Origin: Candidatus Woesearchaeota archaeon
GTDB taxonomy: Archaea > Nanobdellota > Nanobdellia > Woesearchaeales > WJKL01
Direction: 5' to 3'
DNA length: 13,023 nt
Assembly: GCA_019322815.1 (NCBI GenBank)
Contig: JAHWIB010000036.1
Span: forward strand, 1-13,023
The notes under the pieces are model-generated. The model worked only from the letters and a program-made list of their open reading frames with translations, made no database searches and was not told the origin of the DNA. A program made the translations under genes and the position numbers. Shown here one piece after another: positions 12,339 to 13,023 of the stretch (position 1 is the first letter of the stretch; every line of letters begins with the position of its first letter).

Positions 12339-12878
12339 ATGAAAAAAATAATTTTACTTGTTTTTGCAGTTTTGTTAGTCAGCGGGTGTGCTTCGCAGGT
12401 TTATCAAAACCAAGCAGCAACGCCTAGAGTCCAGACTAATTCTAGAAGTTCTAGCAGTGTAAATTATAAAACCCACAGTACTAGCCAGTTTACATTGACT
12501 CACCCAGATGAATGGCTTGAGCCAAAACATTATTCAAGAGATTATTACTATTATCAGCTAGCTGACTTTGTTCCATATGTACATTTATCTGTATTTGATA
12601 TTGAGGAATTTACAAATACAACTGATTACTATGAAACAATGAGTGAACTGTTTTATCTGATGTTTGATTATCAGGAAATAGACCATCAGATCACTGAAGA
12701 TACAATGATAATGAGCGGAAAAATGATAGATGAAGAAAATGATGAATTAATAACAACATATAAAGTTGTAGTGTGCCCTGATGTTGTCTTAGCATTAGAT
12801 GTGTCTGGATTATCAGAAGAATATGATGAGACAAAAGAGATGTTTGACACTACAATCAATTCATTCAGATGCAGTTAA
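12339..12878 (+). CDS. Secreted lipoprotein, PsbP-like
   Basis: A 179-residue exported lipoprotein. MKK, a hydrophobic core and the lipobox VSGC (14-17) form a short signal peptide, and C17 should be lipidated and anchor the protein outside the membrane. A flexible Ser/Thr/Gln/Asn-rich linker (about 18-48) leads to a compact domain starting SQFTLTHPDEWLEP (about 49-62) and ending in FDTTINSFRCS. The opening strand ending in HPDEW, the alternating strands and the final helix of the type FDxxIxSF resemble PsbP-like proteins found in many archaea and bacteria. The function outside photosynthesis is unknown. Strong acidity and tyrosine repeats (YSRDYYYYQL) are notable. The gene has a good Shine-Dalgarno sequence, unlike most neighbours. 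Its stop codon shares TTAA with the convergent gene. Confidence 0.85.
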   Translation: MKKIILLVFAVLLVSGCASQVYQNQAATPRVQTNSRSSSSVNYKTHSTSQFTLTHPDEWLEPKHYSRDYYYYQLADFVPYVHLSVFDIEEFTNTTDYYETMSELFYLMFDYQEIDHQITEDTMIMSGKMIDEENDELITTYKVVVCPDVVLALDVSGLSEEYDETKEMFDTTINSFRCS

Positions 12879-13023
12879 TTTTTTAAATATTTTTTATATT
12901 TACTTAAATATCTTCTTACAAAATATTTAATAAACTCATAGTCTCCTTTTTTATTTGCTTTTTTTAATGCCTTATAATAAGATTTCCTATTTTGATATTC
13001 TATTGCCATTAATGGATATCTAT
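12875..13023 (-). CDS. C-terminus of a probable Fic-family protein, cut by the right edge
   Basis: The last 48 residues of a minus-strand gene whose start lies beyond the window. The frame is open from the edge to the TAA at 12877-12875. It reads RYPLMAIEYQNRKSYY, KALKKANKKGDYEFI, then KYFVRRYLSKYKKYLKN. The pattern NRxxYYxALxxAxxGDxxxFIxF is typical of the helical end of Fic proteins, which transfer AMP or other groups to target proteins, but the catalytic HPFxxGNGR motif is outside the window, so this is tentative. The basic tail gives A/T-rich codons. The gene converges with the lipoprotein gene, and the two stop codons overlap in TTAA. Fic proteins can be housekeeping enzymes or toxin components; the visible part does not decide. 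Confidence 0.55.
   Translation of the reverse strand, partial: RYPLMAIEYQNRKSYYKALKKANKKGDYEFIKYFVRRYLSKYKKYLKN
12879..12901 (+). terminator. Possible T-rich terminator of the lipoprotein gene
   Basis: Right after the stop codon the plus strand has two runs of six T separated by AAATA, then more T. This is the kind of U-rich tract at which archaeal polymerase stops. It lies inside the Lys/Tyr-rich tail codons of the convergent gene, so one sequence would serve both roles. Confidence 0.4.

Noticed and set aside
13006..13015. Palindrome CCATTAATGG near the right edge, similar to the one at 10651
   Set aside because: It lies inside the coding sequence of the probable Fic gene and shares only the AT-rich centre, so chance is the simplest explanation.
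1..13023. CRISPR array, tRNA or rRNA genes, insertion sequences, toxin-antitoxin pairs
   Set aside because: I saw no regularly spaced repeats, no cloverleaf-like segments with a CCA-type end, no transposase-like motif and no complete toxin-antitoxin pair. The only candidate toxin-like gene is the partial Fic fragment.

Overview
The window is AT-rich and reads as archaeal chromosome, most likely from a small-genome DPANN-type lineage (Woesearchaeota/Pacearchaeota-like). This placement is inferred from four things: an archaeal-type isoleucyl-tRNA synthetase; TATA-box promoters instead of bacterial -35/-10 elements; TATA boxes centred about 26-30 nt before most start codons, which implies leaderless or nearly leaderless mRNAs; and Shine-Dalgarno sequences matching the archaeal anti-SD before only two genes. 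Intergenic gaps are tens of bases, and several promoters touch or overlap the stop codon of the gene before. No stretch longer than 300 bases lacks a gene. I saw no tRNA, rRNA, CRISPR array or insertion sequence.

Layout, left to right. Positions 1-1045 (minus) hold a translationally coupled operon: a winged-helix DNA-binding protein, a four-helix membrane protein, and the start of a third, membrane-anchored gene cut by the left edge. The genes overlap by 8 and 11 nt. Positions 1090-1857 (minus) encode a class I SAM methyltransferase. Positions 1922-5613 (minus) hold four genes of unknown function: an HEXXH protein that looks like a gluzincin-type metallopeptidase, a 119-aa protein, a 206-aa protein, and a 553-aa coiled-coil protein with one membrane helix. 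The last two are spaced 1 nt apart and are probably co-translated.

Positions 5665-9127 (minus) carry isoleucyl-tRNA synthetase followed 1 nt later by a small cupin. Positions 9161-9966 (minus) hold two diverged tandem paralogues of unknown function, each with its own promoter. Positions 10019-10635 (minus) carry thioredoxin followed by an overlapping ferredoxin-thioredoxin reductase catalytic subunit, a plausible Fe-S-driven thiol reduction pair. The strand then switches across an 82-nt divergent promoter region.

On the plus strand, 10718-12878 holds a TIM-barrel-like protein, a Yip1-type membrane protein and a secreted lipoprotein with a PsbP-like look. At the right edge the C-terminus of a probable Fic-family protein runs in from the minus strand and shares the four bases TTAA of its stop codon with the lipoprotein stop.

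The most distinctive signal is an extended promoter element, roughly CTTTWWAAAYAACTT, in front of four genes of unknown function: the HEXXH protein, the coiled-coil/membrane protein and both tandem paralogues. It may mark a small co-regulated set. No known defence or mobile system is recognisable.
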